A DNA stretch of 64,000 bases from Orientallactaga sibirica (taxonomy: Eukaryota; Chordata; Mammalia; Rodentia; Dipodidae), in assembly GCA_036365145.1 (NCBI GenBank), contig JAEOAD010000040.1, positions 11,472,501 through 11,536,500 on the forward strand, given 5' to 3'. A model generated the notes under the pieces. That model was not told the origin of the DNA, ran no database searches, and saw only the letters and a list, made by a program, of their open reading frames with translations. A program made the translations under genes and the position numbers. This document shows positions 19,862-31,167 of the stretch, one piece after another (position 1 is the stretch's first letter; every line of letters starts with the position of its first letter).

Positions 19862-20790
19862 CTAAAATATTCTTGTCATGGTAAGGCAATAAATAAATTT
19901 GTATCAAAGCTTTGTTAACACATTTATCCTCAGTTATGAAGAGAGCAATGCTTCCAAAAATATAACAGCTTTAGGATCCCTGTAATCTGACCTTCCAGTG
20001 GCATCCATGGAGGTGTGATTTCCTTAGACACAACATGGAAATGAGAATGTGGCTTTTGTTTCACTAGGAAAATGGTTAGGTTATGAAGACGTTAAGAAAA
20101 CCATTAAATTGGAAACAGAAATACTACCTTAAAATTAACATTTTTTTACCCAGAATAACTCCTCATCAGACTTTCTAAATATGCATAGGTTCTCATAGTG
20201 TTTCATTAATCAGGGGCTTAATGAAATGTCCTTTGCAGAGGCCCTATACACGGTCTGCATTTTGTCATCTACTCGCACATTTTTCTCTTCACAATGAACA
20301 CAGGTCTGGTCCCAGGCCAACATCAAGGATTCTTTTTGTCAAGGGCTTATTGGAAACAGAAGTCTATTCTGTCTACGCAATGCACAGAACTAAGATTCAA
20401 GTTCTGGCATAGGTAAGCTGTCAACAAAATGTAATGATTGGGTGGATGTCCAATTTTCTAATATTGACCTGGTTCTTACGAATCCTAATAAACTAGAGCA
20501 GCAATGACAGCTGTAGCAAAATGCTTGACTTGGACACCATCATATTTTATGGGTACCTGTATCACTTTTCTATAGCAACATGTAATACCTACTTTATTAC
20601 CTGTGATGTGTGAGCATTGAGTTCCTGACAAGTAGCAGGCCTTCAAACCTGAGGCCTTGCCTTCCCATGGAAATCAGGCACCAAGACACTCGTACCCAGA
20701 GCTGACATTCTCTTCTTTTCTGAATCATTCGAATGTTTATAGTATAGTGAATATCATATTGTAAATGACAATTTTCATTAAAAGTTTTCT
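19862..20790. other. Unique sequence
   Basis: No gene or clear repeat recognised. Confidence 0.4.
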
Positions 20791-20973
20791 AGCCTTGCGT
20801 GGTCATGCATGCCTTTAATCCCAGTGCTTAGGAGGCAGAGGTAGGAGGATCACCATGAGTTCAAGGCCAGCCTGTGACTACAGAGTGAGTGCAAGGTCAG
20901 CCTGTGCTTGAGTGAGACCCTGCCTTGATAAACCAACCAACCAACAATCAAACAAACAAACAAACAAACAAAC
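20791..20973 (+). mobile_element. B1 SINE
   Basis: A complete sense B1 (CCTTTAATCCCAGTGCTTAG) with an (AACC)n(AAAC)n tail at 20935-20973. Confidence 0.9.
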
Positions 20974-21165
20974 CCTCTCTGATTCCAGTTAGAAACAGGT
21001 TGGCAGTGGAAGAAAAAAGTGATTCTCTTCCACTGAACTTTCTCCCTCAGCAAGACAGACTTAATAGGAATGTAGACAGTTGAAGCTATCTTACAATATA
21101 TCTTTTAAACTTTACATTTCCTGTTTAAAAGGGCAATTCTTTAAAGTTTTCTTTTTATTGCTTTC

Positions 21166-21280
21166 AGCCCAGGCTGACCTGAAATTCACTATGTAGTCTC
21201 AGGGTGGCCTCCAACTCACAGTGATCCTCCTACCTCTGCCTCCCGAGTGCTGGGATTAAAGGCGTGCGCCACCACGCCCC
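21166..21280 (-). mobile_element. B1 SINE, 3' truncated
   Basis: Antisense B1 lacking the A-tail part; begins at CAGCCCAGGCTGACCTG and ends in CGCCACCACGCCCC. Confidence 0.88.
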
Positions 21281-21755
21281 ACAGTTCTCACAGCTTTTAA
21301 CTAAGTTACCTCATTGCTTCGCCAAGCAAGACTGTACACATTAGTAAACTGGAGCTGGTAGATGAGTTCTTATACTTTGGCTGCCTGAAGCTGACCTTGC
21401 ACCCTCCTGTTATGCAGACATGGACTGGCAGTTGTTTGAAATCTCACTATGACTTTCATGGAATAATAGGATCTCACTAGAAAAAACCTTACTATCATTC
21501 TGTCCTTGGCAGCTTACCTCAGTGCACACGAAACATTTTGTGTGCCTCTCCTGTACCCAATATGGATTCATACGGAGAAGCTGTTGTACGTTTAAGTGTG
21601 GCCATTGCAGGAGAAGCAGGCATCTTACTACCACCCATGGAAAGGATTGAATGATGCAAATCCTGTCCCTCTAACCAATCTGAACATGTTCACTGGATGG
21701 TGAATGACTGGGAAATTTCTTTTATTTTCAAAAAAAACACTGACATTTCAAAAAA
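21281..21755. other. Unique sequence
   Basis: Nothing recognised. Confidence 0.35.
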
Positions 21756-21793
21756 ACATGTGCATGTGTGTGGTGTTTGTGTGTGTGAGTGTG

Positions 21794-21826
<33 letters not shown>

Positions 21827-22025
21827 AAATGTATTCATATCCGTGCAAAGATCAGAGAACAACCTTGGGAGTGGGTCCTCACCTTCCATCTTGTACAAGA
21901 CTAGATCTTTCTTATTGTGCCCCTATGAATGCCAGGTTAGTTGGTCTACTCTGGATTTATATGGGTCCTGGAGATCTAAGCTCCAGTCATCAGGATCCCA
22001 CAGCAAGCCTTTAGAACCATTGGAT
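21756..22025 (-). mobile_element. B4-like composite SINE with (GT)n
   Basis: (GT)n at 21776-21824 is followed by GATCAGAGAACAACCTTGGG and a TCCTCACCTTCCATCTTGTA segment, then a TGGGTCCTGGAGATC tRNA-like end. This is the same antisense layout as the elements at 4425 and 23702. Open frames through the GT tract are artefacts. Confidence 0.55.
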
Positions 22026-22254
22026 CTGTAACTAAATGGCTTTTATTTCACATTAGAAGTAAAATTTTGTTTCATGGCCCTGCTTTTTTATCCCGCGATA
22101 ACAATTCTCATCATCATTCCAGGCATCTGAATTCCATCAGGACAAAGGTCATGTGTTTAAGAAGACAAAGGAGACATAGAGATTTGGAATTTCCCAAATA
22201 TCACCTCTTATTTCTGTCTTTCAAAAAAATTGATTTTTCTCTACCTCTGTATTT

Positions 22255-22450
22255 TCATATTCCAAACTCCTTTCAAAACCCTTCTCAAATATTAGCTCTT
22301 TTGTGATTCCTGTCAGGAGAGGTAATCTCTATTATCACCAATATCACTTCACATTTTTTTCTGTTTTGTCTCTTATGGCATTTATTACTCTTTGTCCTAA
22401 ACTTTAATAACAGTTGCATGTATTTTTCTCCCTGCTCAGTTATGTGCCCG
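22255..22450 (+). mobile_element. L2 LINE 3' fragment
   Basis: TTCAAAACCCTTCTCAAATA..., then TATCACTTCACA and CATTTATTACTCTTTGTC follow L2 3'-end order in sense. Old. Confidence 0.5.
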
Positions 22451-22494
22451 TTGCTGGCACGTCTTAGATGTTGGATGGAGCTGGCCCTGATAGG

Positions 22495-22625
22495 AATTCT
22501 TGTCCAACTCTTCTACAGTTTTAGACAAGTCACTCAAAGTCTCTAAACTCAAGGTCATTTTATTAAGAAAATGGCAATAATATCAGAGAATGGCTATAAA
22601 TTTTGAAATGAATCTTTGAATATTG
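22495..22625 (+). mobile_element. MIR SINE fragment
   Basis: The MIR core is visible in sense: TTTTAGACAAGTCACTCAAA at about 22522, then a CATTTTATTAAGAAAATGGC-like segment and AATAATATCAGAGA. Confidence 0.7.
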
Positions 22626-22894
22626 AGAGCCTATATAGAGAATTAAGACATATTAAAACACAATTTAAAGATTCTAAAGGATAACTATTGAAGTATATCG
22701 AGATTTTTAAATAGAATCCCATAGGGTACAATTCTTATTCCTTATTTCAAAATCCAAATTATTTTCGCAAGAATAATGGCAAAAATATAACCTTGTCCTA
22801 TACACTGCTTGCCATAGAGTTTTTCATTAAAGCAAACCTTATGTTACTTACTGTTTTTGTACGATCATTAGGGCAAACAGGTTAGAGTTGAAGT

Positions 22895-22995
22895 GAAACT
22901 CAAAGACGTTAAGAAACTTGCCCAATAGCAAACGCTAAGTTGCAATGGGAACAGGTTGAGAACTGAAACCCACCAACTCCTTGCATCAATTCTTC
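22895..22995 (-). mobile_element. MIR SINE fragment
   Basis: Antisense core GTTAAGAAACTTGCCCAATA at 22909-22928, then AACTGAAACCCACCAACTCC. Confidence 0.6.
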
Positions 22996-22999
22996 CTTA

Positions 23000-23701
23000 C
23001 CCAACTAGGAGCAAACAAATATGAAAAGTTCAAGCCAGACTATGAGCATGCTATTCTGTTTGGAATAGCCATTTGAAAACATAGCTATCGTTGTTTTTTA
23101 TTTATGTCAACTTGTTAGTAATAAGGATAATAGCAATAATGCTGTCTATTTCTTATGCCAGAAATAAATTTTGTGCTGTTATGGGGACCTGGATGACTGT
23201 CTGCAACATCAGTAACTGCCAATCTACCCTTCTATTTTTTAAACTCACAAAAGTGAATACACTTCCATCATCTGTGAGCAGATCTTGGCATTAGAGGTGT
23301 CTGGATTTTAGCCACAAAGGCCCATTCATTTTTATTGCCTTGGGGTAGTAATCTACTTCACTTCTTTTGCGCAAATATTTAACTCTCCTACTACAAGAAT
23401 AATAGCTGCACCTGCTGTGAAATGGAGGAAACTTGGAGACTATGCACTCAGAGGTGATTAAATGCCTTGGGGAGAAACAAAAAGGATATTTTTCTTTTCT
23501 CTTCCTCCCTTGCTTTACCTTCTCCCTCCCCTCCCATTTCCTTCTCTGTTCCCCTCTCTACCCATTCTCTATTTACTTGGAAAACTCACAAAACTTTCAT
23601 TTTTGTAAGCAAATATTCTCCATTATAATTGCAGGATCAAGATAAACAAAGGTTCTCAAAGTGAAATATTTCCATTATTTTAATTGAGAGCTACTTTTGC
23701 A
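23000..23701. other. Unique sequence
   Basis: No gene recognised; pyrimidine-rich at 23490-23560. Confidence 0.35.
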
Positions 23702-24015
23702 AGTGTGGCATAGTGTGGGTGTGGTGTGTGTGCATATGTGTGCAGATGCATCGCCCCATGTGTGTACAGACACCAGAGAAGTCTACGTACCTTCTTTACT
23801 CATCTTCTGTTTCCTTGAGATGGAATCTCACCATATTTGGTCAGATTGGTTGACCACCAAATTCCAGTGATTCTCTGGTCTCCATTCCCCATGAGGTTAC
23901 AGACATGTGTGACTGTGGCCAGCTGTTTCTGTGGGTGTTGGCAAATCAAATTCAGGGTGAATGAGACCTTCTGGTTCTCCTGCTTGAGCCTCATGTGCTC
24001 ACTCAACCACATTTA
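23702..24015 (-). mobile_element. B4-like composite SINE
   Basis: (GT)-rich start at 23706-23745, then GACACCAGAGAAG, a GAGATGGAATCTCACC B1-like part and ACAGACATGTGTGACTGTGG. A tRNA-like end is near 23925-24010. Diverged. Confidence 0.5.
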
Positions 24016-24721
24016 CATTTTTGGAACTTACAAATATTTTTTTCTTTTCTTTTTTTCTATATTTTAGCAAACTATATATTAAAAAGTGACTTGTAGAACA
24101 ATGTCATAAGTTACCATTGTAGTGAAATATGATTAATTGTGCCCACTTAGGCTTGAAGGCTGACTTCTAGACATATTCTGTATACAAGCATATGTCTAGA
24201 ATTCAATCCATACATGTCAAATTCTATCCCTTTATATGCCATTTGGGAGCTGTGTCCTTTAAATGAAGGTATTTCACTCTCCTTATTGTCAAAAGTAAGC
24301 TGCCCTGACACAAAATTCCAGAAAAAAAATCTTATTCTAAAACGTAGTAACAGAGATTCATGCATTAATCATGAAAGTGATTAAACTAAGCTCATAACTT
24401 TTGATCCATCACTTTCTGATCATTTAAAATAAAGCTTTAATGACATGGGGAAGGCCCATGCTCCATGTCAGAGCACGTTTGTAAAGGGCACTGCTTTCCT
24501 GGCTTCCCCGAGGAAACTGAAAAATCTAAAATTACTTGAGATATCAATATTGGCTCAAAACAAACTTCATTATTTTTAGATTAACATATCTGTAATTATC
24601 CAGAGTTCAGATTTATATAATACCCTCTTTCCATAGCTTCGGCAGTAACATTTGAAGATTTTTGTCTGCAAGTTATTTTGGTGTTTTTTTTTTTTTGACT
24701 TGCTAATCCTTTATATCTGTT
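24016..24721. other. Unique AT-rich sequence
   Basis: Nothing recognised. Confidence 0.35.
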
Positions 24722-24794
<73 letters not shown>

Positions 24795-24795
24795 A
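24722..24795 (+). repeat. Compound (TC)n(AC)n microsatellite
   Basis: About 48 bases of TC followed without interruption by about 25 bases of AC. Both strands stay open in several frames purely because of this. Confidence 0.97.
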
Positions 24796-25319
24796 ATTAT
24801 ATCTATACAAAAACTCTTTGGAGAACGTAGCTTTAATATACCCAATATAAAACCAAATCTCATTGCCTGAGTGCTATGAGCCTCCAGGTTTATTGGGAGA
24901 CGCTGGGATCTAACCACCAGGCTCACCCGTAAACGGACAGTTTTTGTGTGCTAACTAGCTAGTCTTGTTTGTGGTCACACACATCTCGAGGTCAGCTAGC
25001 TGCTGACTAGATACTGTAGGAATAATGGCAGAGAAAGCTGTGTTCTATTTATGCCATCCTTCAACAGAATAAATAGCTGGAGAAATTGCTGGAAGGGAAA
25101 CCAAAATAATAAGATAAGCAGCCCCAATATAAAGGTATTTTATCTACATTCTCATGGCCAATTTTTATAAAGAAAGGCCATAAACAGCATCCTAATTCTT
25201 TGAACCCGTGTTTGTTTTGAATGTGTGTGTAACACACTTGAATCTGCAGTGGCCTTGTAGCTTTCTTGGACTGTTAGAATGAGGCAAAGTGACATTGTTC
25301 AACATCTAAGCCTCAACTC
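24796..25319. other. Unique sequence
   Basis: Nothing recognised. Confidence 0.35.
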
Positions 25320-25626
25320 AAAAGGCTTCTGAGCTTTCTTGTCCTCTTGGAGAGTGGTATTGCCATGTGGGGAAGCTTTCTACACTGCTTAACGAACCCA
25401 ACATGGCTCAGGGAAATTCGTGGAAGAGGGGGCGGAAAGATTGTTAGAGCCACAAGTTGGGTCATTGTGCACAGAGACACTGTCTCTTCCCCATAACTGA
25501 TGGCTACCCCCACAATGCACGACCCACATTCCCCAATGAGGAGGGTCCCTTCAGAGGGGGGAGGACAGGGAGGAGGCTAACAATGGCACCTACATGAATG
25601 TATTCACATTATGTGCATAACTAATG
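25320..25626 (+). mobile_element. L1 3' UTR, sense
   Basis: Matches in reverse the copies at 9283 and 37447: CATTCCCCAATGAGGAGGGT, GTTAGAGCCACAAGTTGGG and AACATGGCTCAGGGAAATTC. It ends in TATTCACATTATGTGCATAA before the A-rich tail. 5' truncated, with no ORF. Confidence 0.72.
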
Positions 25627-25630
25627 AAAA

Positions 25631-25669
<39 letters not shown>

Positions 25670-25746
25670 AATAAATAAATAAATAAATAAAATAAAATAA
25701 AATAAAATAAAATAAAATAAAATAAAATAAAATAAAATAAAATAAA
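25627..25746 (+). repeat. (AAAT)n(AAAAT)n tail of the L1
   Basis: A tetranucleotide AAAT block to about 25691 switches to a pentanucleotide AAAAT block to 25746. It is probably the expanded L1 tail. Confidence 0.93.
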
Positions 25747-26032
25747 AACACAGAGAACACAGCCAAGACCAGCCACCTTGGCGGAGAATGCCTAGACATC
25801 CCATCTCCCAGATCAAGTGCCCAGATGAGTCCCTCTGCATAAATCACTTTGAGTCAGGGCAACAGCCATAGATCTTAACAGAGTTCCAAGTTCTGTCCCA
25901 TAAAACTACAAACTAAGAAAATTGTGTTTTCCATTAATGTATGTTTTTTTTTTCTTACACAAGAATAGGCAACTGAAATAACTACTATGCATTAGGTTTG
26001 AAATATGCTGTTGATAAAATCATGACACTGGA

Positions 26033-26195
26033 AGCTGGGTGTGGTGACACACGCCTTTAATCCCAGTTCTCGGGAGGCAGAGGTAAGAGGATCACCGTGA
26101 GTTCAAGGCTAACCTGAGACTACCTAGTGAATTCCAGGTCAGCCTGTGCTAGAGCAAGACCCTACCTCAAAAAACCAAAAAAATAAAAAATAAAT
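26033..26195 (+). mobile_element. B1 SINE
   Basis: Complete sense copy: GCTGGGTGTGGTGACACACG head, GAATTCCAGGTCAGCCTGTG 3' half, A-rich tail. An AATCATGACACTGG target duplication is visible on both sides (26018-26031 and 26202-26215). Confidence 0.93.
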
Positions 26196-26215
26196 TTAGA
26201 AATCATGACACTGGG

Positions 26216-27611
26216 CTATTTCCAGAGTCAGTGAGTAAGGCAAAACTGCCCATCATCCCCCAAAAAGTAAGAAGTAAAAATTTTAAGATCATCAGTGCAA
26301 TCAGCCTATCTTAGATGTATTAAATGATCAAGAAATTAAGGATGAGGAGCTTGAGTCACATTTAGTAACAAAATGAGTTGACGGTAGCTTATACAAAAAT
26401 CTGGGCTCTTTATTGGCAGTCATTGAGGATCACCCATGATTAGATGCAAAACTCTGACAGCTCAAAGCTGAGGACGCTGGGTATTTATTGTAGGGTCTAT
26501 ACTGTAATTTGTGAGTTATTCTTCCAACTGTTGCTTAAGCAAGCATTCAGGCCCAAACAAAAAATTTTGGGATTGAAAAGGCTAACATTTCAGGAATATT
26601 GAACTTGATGGCACTTTTAACTAAGCATCAGGTTGTTACTAATCTGAAAGTTAGTAAAGTGCTTTATTTCTGATAAATGGTCTCTGACCTTGTTCCAAGT
26701 ACCTGCTTCTCACATCATGTGCTCCAGTTCCCTTAAAGCTCAGCTCTGTTCTAAAATTCTGCTTCTGGTAATTGACCTATTTCTTTACTTTTCCCTTCGT
26801 TTCTTTTCAGTTCCCAGTCAGAAAATAGACATATTTCCTCGTTCAAATAACTAAGACCAAAGCCCTATTGCCATTTTCAGACCTTTGTAGAGCTACCTGC
26901 CCAGATATCCAAGAATTTCTCAAATAGCCATCCCTCCCTTATTTTTCATGCTGGATAAGATGCTTGGATATTTAAGCTTAAATACTACTTATAGTGTGTT
27001 TTTTTTTTTTTCTTTGCAATTCTACCCTGCTATATTCTGGAACAGAATATTTTATTCCTCTCTGTATTTCCTTACACCAATACTCTGAATGTAGAGAGTG
27101 TTTTAATAATACACATTGAGAATGTAAATAAATGTTCAAAAATATAGTTTATTATTTGGAAAAAAAGAAGCTTCGTATTATTGCTAATTACAGATGCAAC
27201 TGTTGGTGCTATCTGTCCTTTGATACCACGTTTACACTAATTGGTTAGTAAAGATCTTAAAAACTGATGCCTGTAACTACTTAACATAGACACAGTTTTG
27301 ACTATCTCCTGATATACCTTACCTGTATATTTCTTTTAGTATTGCTGACCTATATTTCTATGGAGGCAGGGTATAGAAGTGTATATCTTATTCAGTGATA
27401 TCAGAAAAATGAAGCGGATCCAGAAGCAGTAAACATGGTGCAGTGATCTGTCTCTGCGACCACCTCAAAAAAGGAGAGTTTGGGACTTTATTTGCATTTT
27501 ATTGGTGAAAAAATGAGGGAAAGAATATCTAAGGTTGTTTAGAAACAGAAATCAATAGTTTTTTTCTCTTATTCTTCTTTTCTTCATACTTCATATTCTA
27601 TTTGCAATAAA
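26216..27611. other. SINE-free, mostly unique sequence
   Basis: No gene recognised over 1.4 kb. AT-rich with T runs; an old unassigned repeat may lie at 26380-26600. Confidence 0.4.
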
Positions 27612-27756
27612 TAAAAGAGAAGAAGGGAAGGAAGGGAAAGTAGGAGAGCAGAGGAGAGGGGAAGAGAGGAGAGAGGATGAGAGGAATAGAAAGGAGAGAA
27701 GAGCGGAGTACAGAAGGAAAGGGAAGGGAAGAGAATAGAAAAGGGAAAGGAAGGGA
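27612..27756 (+). repeat. Purine (GGAA/GAGA) tract
   Basis: Irregular purine-rich block directly left of the duplicated segment at 27759. Confidence 0.9.
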
Positions 27757-27758
27757 TC

Positions 27759-27876
27759 ATGTGTGATTCAATGTGTCTATGTGTACAAATTCAGTTTTCA
27801 AAAGCCCATTAAAGAAACATGTCACTAAAGAAAACAGTCAGATGAATCTAATACTATTTAATAATCCTACAAGGGA
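27759..27876 (+). repeat. Local duplicate, copy A (without SINE)
   Basis: GATTCAATGTGTCTATGTGT, TTTTCAAAAGCCCATTAAAG, AAACATGTCACTAAAG and AATACTATTTAATAATCCTA correspond in order to 28871-29190. Copy A has no SINE at the point where copy B carries one, and it lies between two purine tracts. Confidence 0.82.
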
Positions 27877-27877
27877 A

Positions 27878-27966
27878 GGGGGAGGAAGGGAAGGACAGGG
27901 GAGAGAAGGGAAGAAGAGGAGAGGGAAGGGAAAGGAGGAGAGGGAAGTAAAGAGGAGGAAAAAGTG
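27878..27966 (+). repeat. Purine (GGGAA/GAGG) tract
   Basis: Right-hand partner of the tract at 27612; the two appear to be one microsatellite split by copy A. Confidence 0.88.
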
Positions 27967-27993
27967 GAGTTTGTGATCATTGCAGGATAAGCC

Positions 27994-28345
27994 TGTGATG
28001 ATTAAGTCAAGTCAACCAGGCCATGGACTACCCAGATATTTGGCTAAACATTGTTTCTGGATATATTGATAAGGTTGATTCTCAATAAGATTAATATTTG
28101 AATTGGTAAACAGAGAAAAACAAATGTCCATCCCCACCCCCATCACAGCTTGTCCTCAGTGAATCCGTTGAAGGGCCCAGTAAATAGGAAAGACTTTCTA
28201 TATACCTGATTCTCTAAGCTGGGACATCTGTTTCCTCTGCCTCTGAACTCAGACAGACAGGAGCTTTACTATCAGCTTTCCTGGGCTCAGACTTTTTAGG
28301 CAATTCCTTAGAATAAACACAGTCCCAAGCATATTTTATTCATTC
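27994..28345 (+). mobile_element. MLT2-type ERVL LTR
   Basis: Starts TGTGATGATTAAGTCAAGTC, continues CAGATATTTGGCTAAACATT and ACTTTCTATATACCTGATTC, and reaches CAATTCCTTAGAATAAACAC near its end. Sense-strand counterpart of the element at 17728. Confidence 0.65.
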
Positions 28346-28864
28346 TATTTCTTTGAGGAATCATGAATAATAGAGAGTCCGTCCTCTCTGGAATGTAAAG
28401 GAGCCACTGAGCAAGCCGAGTATTGAGTAAGGATCTCAGCTCCCAGGAAGATTACAAGTGGCCGTCCTCTAATGTTTCAATTTAACCATCAATTATTTTG
28501 AAACATCTCACTTATGAAAAATGCATAAACCATTCAACAAATGTATAAAAGAAGCAAGGTTGTTACCATTAAACACCAAAGGGAAATGCCATCTACATTT
28601 TTATGTGGACATTAGCAAGACTGAAACAAGTAATTAAAGTTAATACATATCCTTAAAGGTGAATGGTTGTCATGGTACAGAGCAAAGATGTATTTACCAT
28701 TTCCCAGTGCTCACACAGTACTAACAAAATGACATGTAACAATTCCCTGTGCTATGTCTGAGCAACTTTGTGTTCCTATGTTTATTACCAGAAAAGGTGA
28801 GGAGATGGTAATACCTTGTCCCCTCCCTTGTCCTTTACCCACTAATAAAATAATTAAAAGTATC
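28346..28864. other. Unique sequence
   Basis: Nothing recognised. Confidence 0.35.
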
Positions 28865-29200
28865 ACTTATGATTCAGTGTATCTGTATGTAAAATTTCAC
28901 TTTTCAAAAGCCCATTTGGGAAAAAACACATTAAAGAAACCTGTCAGGGCTGGAGAGATCTTAGCACTTACGGCACTTGCCTGTGAAGGTTCCATTCCCC
29001 AATACCCACATTAGCCAGATATACAAGGTGGCACATGCATCTGGAATTCATTTGCAGTAGCTGGAGACCCTAGTATGCCTATTCTTTCTCTTTCTACCTG
29101 CCTCCCCCCTCACAAATAAATAAAATATATTTTAAAATGGAACATGTCAATAAGGAAAATAGGCAAATTAATCTGTTACCACTTAATAATACTACAATAT
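28865..29200 (+). repeat. Local duplicate, copy B (with SINE)
   Basis: Second copy of the 27759-27876 sequence, split by the SINE at 28947. The flanks ACCTGTCA and ACATGTCA are the likely target duplication, and copy A preserves the unoccupied ACATGTCA site. Confidence 0.82.
28947..29125 (+). mobile_element. DIP-like SINE inside copy B
   Basis: Sense short-subfamily copy (GGGCTGGAGAGATCTTAGCA) with a small deletion in the head and an AAATAAATAAAA tail. It is absent from the duplicate at 27759. Confidence 0.87.
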
Positions 29201-29236
29201 TGCACACTTGGAAAACAGAAAGAATTAAAAAACAAT

Positions 29237-29294
29237 AGAGTGAATTCCAGGTCAGTCTGGGCTACAGTGAGACCCTACCTCGAAAAACCAAACC

Positions 29295-29333
<39 letters not shown>
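29237..29333 (+). mobile_element. B1 3' half with (CA)n tail
   Basis: AGAGTGAATTCCAGGTCAGT to CCTACCTCGAAAAACC is the B1 right half. The tail has become a (CA)19 microsatellite at 29296-29333. Confidence 0.85.
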
Positions 29334-29341
<8 letters not shown>

Positions 29342-29420
29342 GTTAGCAGGAAATTTATGGGAACAAAGCTATTCATGGAGAAATGACATACATGTTTTTT
29401 ACTGCTCAATGGTTATGAAA

Positions 29421-29510
29421 GTATGTAGTATTGCCATGTACATATGTAGTATATAGTATGTAGTATTGCCATGTACATATGTAGTATATAGTATGTAGTA
29501 TTGCCATAAC
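29421..29510 (+). repeat. 35-bp tandem repeat, 2.5 copies
   Basis: GTATGTAGTATTGCCATGTA starts at 29421, 29456 and 29491, period 35 with no visible mismatches. A young small duplication. Confidence 0.93.
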
Positions 29511-29675
29511 AGTTGTTACAAATCTAATGTGTAAATCCATGTTGCTGAAAGTATGAGGCATTGGCAATTTATAATAGAGAAACTAAGCTGGAAGTCTATT
29601 GTGCATAAGCACATGTTCCTATTTATTTCTCTGAAAGATGATCCAATATTCATTTTTATAATCAGAAACAGACAA

Positions 29676-29790
29676 GGAGCCAGACATGATAGGACACAAC
29701 TTTAATCTCTGCTATTTAGGAAGTTAAGCTCAGAAGATAATGAGCTTAAAGATAGCCTGGAATACATAGTGAAAGCTTGTTTCAATGAAA
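29676..29790 (+). mobile_element. Old B1/proto-B1 SINE
   Basis: AGCCAGACATGATAGGACAC, CTTTAATCTCTGCTATTTAG and AGATAGCCTGGAATACATAG keep B1 order with about a quarter of positions changed. Confidence 0.65.
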
Positions 29791-29804
29791 AGGATATTTT
29801 AAAG

Positions 29805-30245
29805 AGCGAGCGAAGATGTCACTCAATGGTTGTGGTAGTTTGAATGGATGTCCCCCTATAGATTCAAAAGTTTTGTTAAACCTTATAACTTGGTGTCACT
29901 GTGGGGAAATCCTCAGGTCCAGCTCTAAGGTGTGGGACGGATCTCAATTCCAGTCTAAAGATATGCAAAGTGCTTGAGCTTGACCTGGGGTTCCTGAGGT
30001 GTGCTTGTTTATGCTGGCGGTGGTTGCTTTTCTCTCTGTGCATAGTTCGAGGGGTCCAACTTCTTCTGCCGTTATGGAACATCCCCTCCATCTGAAAGCT
30101 TCAAATAAATTTCATTCCTCCTATAAACTGTGCCTGGTTTAAAAGTTCATCCCAACAATCTAAAGCTGTCTACTACAATGGTAAAGCATTTGTTCAGCAT
30201 ACACCAGGCTCTGATTTCAATCTTCAGTGCTGATAATAAATGGGT
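29805..30245 (+). mobile_element. ID-like tRNA SINE split by an LTR
   Basis: The left part GATGTCACTCAATGGT (to 29830) and right part GGTAAAGCATTTGTTCAGC (from 30180) join into an ID-like head with the A-box region at the break. ATTTCAATCTTCAGTGC follows as the B-box side. The intervening 347 bp are the MaLR LTR. Confidence 0.65.
29831..30177 (+). mobile_element. Complete solo MaLR (MT/ORR1-like) LTR
   Basis: Begins TGTGGTAGTTTGAATG and ends CTACTACA, with inverted TGTxGTAG/CTACxACA-like termini. Flanked by the 5-bp duplication ATGGT at 29826-29830 and 30178-30182. AATAAA is at about 30105. No internal sequence, so it is a solo LTR left by LTR-LTR recombination or a lone insertion. Confidence 0.88.
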
Positions 30246-30386
30246 TAATTAATTATAAATCTGTAATATACTCAAAAGAAACTAATTAATTTAATAAATC
30301 TACAACATTTATAATATACATTTCTTTCCGTGAGTTTATTAATGTCATTTTGTTTAGCACTAACTAACCTGTCATTCCAAGGGGTA

Positions 30387-30575
30387 AGAGAGAAAGAAAA
30401 AGGAAGGAAGGAAGGAAGGAAGGAAGGAAGGAAGGAAGGAAGGAAGGAAGGAAGGGGGGAGGGAGGGAGGAGGGAAGGAAAGATGGAAGGAAGGAGAGAG
30501 ACAAGAAAGGAAGGAAAGAATGAAGGAAGAAGAAAGAAAAGAGTAAGGGAGGAAAAAAGAAAGAAGGCAGGGGAG
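30387..30575 (+). repeat. (GGAA)n purine microsatellite
   Basis: A pure (GGAA) block of about 50 bases at 30401-30453, then mixed GGGA/GAAA purines. Confidence 0.95.
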
Positions 30576-30956
30576 AGAAGGAAATATCAGAATACTATCA
30601 GAATAATTTACACAATTACAGCCCCATTTATCAAGGAAAGGACCAATAAGTTGTAATCATTTTGTATAAATACATCAAAACTCATTTGTTTCTCTACATG
30701 AAAAAATTTTGGAGTATTCTTCTAGTACTTACTCCTAAATTTACAAAAGTTTCATTATTCTAGTTATTTTAGAAAGATGGGTTCAAATTAATACTAATAT
30801 CTCTGTCACAGTACGAGCTTGCAAATTTCATTTTGAAATGACCATACTTCAAAGGTTTAAGATAGAGTGGCCCCATGTATCTTCATATAGTTACTAGCTG
30901 CCACATTGCATATTCTACTTAACTATAATATAGGGGTTTGTTTCATTTTGTTTTGA

Positions 30957-31167
30957 TTTTTTCATTTATTTGCAAGCATAGAGAGACAAAGAGAAGAGAG
31001 ACAGACACACAGAGAGAAAGGGCATGCCAGGGCCTCCAGCCACTGCAAACAAACTCCAGATGCATGTATCCCTTATTTATCTGGCTTAGGCGGGTCCTGG
31101 GGAATCAAACCTGGGTCCTTTGGATTTGCAGGCAAATGCCTCAACCACTAAGCCATTTCTCCAGCCC
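30957..31167 (-). mobile_element. DIP-like SINE
   Basis: Antisense short-subfamily copy: CATTTATTTGCAAGCATAGA tail side, GCCAGGGCCTCCAGCCACTG in the middle, head complement at the right end. Confidence 0.87.

Noticed and set aside
24640..24660. U6 snRNA-like TTCGGCAG word
   Set aside because: The match stops after a few bases; the rest of U6 is absent.
24596..24926. Open frames through the TC/AC tract
   Set aside because: Compound dinucleotide repeat keeps all frames open; not coding.
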